Source: JBBQVO01 sp038211505
GTDB lineage: Bacteria > Chloroflexota > Dehalococcoidia > DSTF01 > JACRBR01
Assembly: GCA_038211505.1 (NCBI GenBank)
Contig: JBBQVO010000015.1
Coordinates: forward strand, 1 to 32,546
Direction: 5' to 3'
DNA length: 32,546 nt
Shown here one piece after another: positions 31,324 through 32,546 of the stretch (positions within the stretch are counted from its first letter, which is position 1; every line of letters starts with the position of its first letter). The notes beneath the pieces are model-generated. The model made no database searches. It was not told the origin of the DNA and saw only the letters and a list, made by a program, of their open reading frames with translations. A program made the translations under genes and the position numbers.

Positions 31324-32546
31324 ATGCGAAGGACGACAGCTCAGACCACGTTGATGCGTTCGGTCGGATTGGCGGCCGTCACGGCCATCGTCCTCACGAT
31401 CGCGAGCTTCGGCTCCAGTGCGCCAGCATTCGCGCACAACGGAAACACCGATCCGACGCTCGTGCATATCTGCATCGACAGCGGCGGCGACGTCGAGATC
31501 AAGGGTCCAAGCGGCCCGAACTGCACGGCTGGCGAGACCGTCCTCCACCTCGCCCAGTCGAGCACGCAGGGTCCGGCTGGTCCGCAGGGCGCAACGGGCG
31601 CCACGGGCGCGACCGGCCCGAAGGGCGAGACGGGGTCCAAGGGCAACACCGGTTCCACCGGCCCCCAGGGGCCAAATGGCCTGAACGGCCAAAACGGCCA
31701 GAACGGACTCGTTGGCGCGACGGGACCCCAGGGACCCCAGGGCCCGCAGGGCGTGCCCGGTCCCAAGGGCGACACAGGCGCCAAGGGCAACACCGGCACG
31801 ACCGGCTCAACGGGCACCCAGGGTTTCACTGGACCGAAGGGCGAGACCGGATCCAAGGGCAACACGGGCACGACAGGTTCCACGGGTAGCACGGGCAGCC
31901 AGGGCCTCACCGGTCCCAAGGGCGAGACCGGATCGAAAGGCAACACCGGAAGCACGGGCGCCACGGGCAGCTCGGGCAGCCAGGGTGTGACCGGAGCCAC
32001 GGGCAACACGGGATCGAAAGGCAACACCGGGAGCACAGGCGCCACGGGCAGCCAGGGTGTGACCGGAGCCACGGGCAACACGGGATCGCAAGGCAATACC
32101 GGCGCGACGGGCTCGACAGGCGCGCAGGGCAATACCGGCGTTACCGGCAGCACCGGTGCGATCGGCGCCACCGGACCTCAAGGCGACACCGGCGCAACGG
32201 GTAACACCGGCGCGACGGGCGACACCGGCGCTAACGGCAGCACGGGCGTGACGGGTAACACCGGCGCAACGGGCGACACCGGTGCGGTCGGCGCAACCGG
32301 TCCCCAGGGCGACACGGGCGCAACCGGTAACACCGGCGCGACCGGCGACACGGGCACGACGGGCAGCACCGGCGCGACCGGCGACACGGGCACGACGGGC
32401 AGCACCGGCGCAACAGGCGACACCGGCGCGACCGGAAGCACCGGCGCAACCGGCGACACCGGCGCGATTGGCGCAACCGGACCTCAGGGCGACACCGGCG
32501 CTACTGGTAACACGGGCGCGACCGGCGACACCGGCGCAACGGGTAA
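31324..32546 (+). CDS. Secreted collagen-like Gly-x-Thr repeat protein (3' end outside window)
   Basis: ATG at 31324 follows GGAGG by six bases; the frame stays open for 407 codons to the window end. Residues 1-37 are a signal peptide (basic start, hydrophobic core GLAAVTAIVLTIASF, cleavage after APAFA). Residues 38-77 form a small head with two Cys (HICIDSGG and PNCTAGE). From about residue 80 on, the protein is an unbroken Gly-x-y repeat, first with GPKGETGSKGNTG units, later almost only GATGNTGATGDTG. Thr in the third position is typical of bacterial collagen-like proteins, where Thr may carry sugar. It would form a triple-helical surface or secreted fibre. Lysine is confined to the first half of the repeat. 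Confidence 0.92.
   Translation, partial: MRRTTAQTTLMRSVGLAAVTAIVLTIASFGSSAPAFAHNGNTDPTLVHICIDSGGDVEIKGPSGPNCTAGETVLHLAQSSTQGPAGPQGATGATGATGPKGETGSKGNTGSTGPQGPNGLNGQNGQNGLVGATGPQGPQGPQGVPGPKGDTGAKGNTGTTGSTGTQGFTGPKGETGSKGNTGTTGSTGSTGSQGLTGPKGETGSKGNTGSTGATGSSGSQGVTGATGNTGSKGNTGSTGATGSQGVTGATGNTGSQGNTGATGSTGAQGNTGVTGSTGAIGATGPQGDTGATGNTGATGDTGANGSTGVTGNTGATGDTGAVGATGPQGDTGATGNTGATGDTGTTGSTGATGDTGTTGSTGATGDTGATGSTGATGDTGAIGATGPQGDTGATGNTGATGDTGATG
31560..32546 (+). repeat. Nine-base based tandem repeat region in the collagen-like gene
   Basis: The DNA is built on nine-base units (GGC-NNN-ACC/ACG) in higher-order blocks. One block starting CAGGGTGTGACC is duplicated almost exactly at 31981 and 32053 (72-base period). 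Another, GGACCTCA(A/G)GGCGACACC-like, recurs near 32173, 32299 and 32479 (intervals of 126 and 180 bases, multiples of nine). This shows growth by unequal exchange or slippage. Confidence 0.85.

Noticed and set aside
31341..32171. Long leftward open frames of Pro-Val/Leu-Pro repeats opposite the collagen-like gene
   Set aside because: They are the antisense reading of the Gly-x-Thr repeat: repeats without stops on one strand give open frames on the other. No start site or ribosome binding site fits.
1..32546. CRISPR array
   Set aside because: The only regular repeats are the coding nine-base units in the collagen-like gene and a short hexanucleotide repeat; no repeat-spacer pattern or cas gene is seen.

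Overview
The window is about 32.5 kb of GC-rich bacterial DNA. Dense coding on both strands, GTG and TTG starts behind good ribosome binding sites, very large zinc-ribbon/kinase/AAA/adenylate-cyclase proteins, a B12 photoreceptor regulator and a Thr-rich collagen-like secreted protein together suggest a soil- or sediment-type Chloroflexota (less likely an actinobacterium). This is inference from gene content; there is no rRNA or other marker gene here.

Left part (1-6.8 kb): the 3' end of a class III nucleotide cyclase gene, then a leftward run of stress and envelope genes (DUF1232, phospholipase D/cardiolipin-synthase-like, DUF1003, MFS transporter), a rightward SRPBCC gene with its own hairpin terminator, and a leftward orphan gene.

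Light-response module (7.0-13.2 kb): a leftward CarH/LitR-type MerR regulator with the B12-photoreceptor signature Wx9EH stands back to back with an ECF sigma factor. Two dyads lie in the short shared promoter region. After the sigma gene come a YfcH-type epimerase, an SRPBCC protein, a class II CPD photolyase and an SDR-DUF2867 protein; the last four are joined by start/stop overlaps. The likely logic is that light inactivates the B12 repressor, the sigma factor is made, and photolyase and partner proteins follow.

Small genes and signalling (13.3-19.9 kb): two tiny membrane-protein genes, a histone-H1-like Lys/Ala-rich protein, an alpha/beta hydrolase, and a complete 1476-residue zinc-ribbon/Ser-Thr kinase/AAA/TPR/cyclase protein. 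Its last 165 residues nearly repeat the partial gene at the left edge, in inverted orientation.

Mobile element (20.2-25.9 kb): a tyrosine integrase converges on a leftward set (unknown gene, Dam-like methylase, ParB-like protein, TerS, TerL). There are no portal, capsid or tail genes. A displaced 3' half of a tRNA-Gly gene marks the right end. Integrase and methylase each carry a one-base frameshift, both in the context TC/GG.

Right part (26-32.5 kb): a decayed ABC-ATPase/YHS remnant, a copper-type P1B ATPase with an unusual CPD motif, a double-domain universal stress protein, about 1.2 kb with no convincing gene, and a promoter plus a hairpin-rich leader driving a secreted collagen-like protein that runs off the window.
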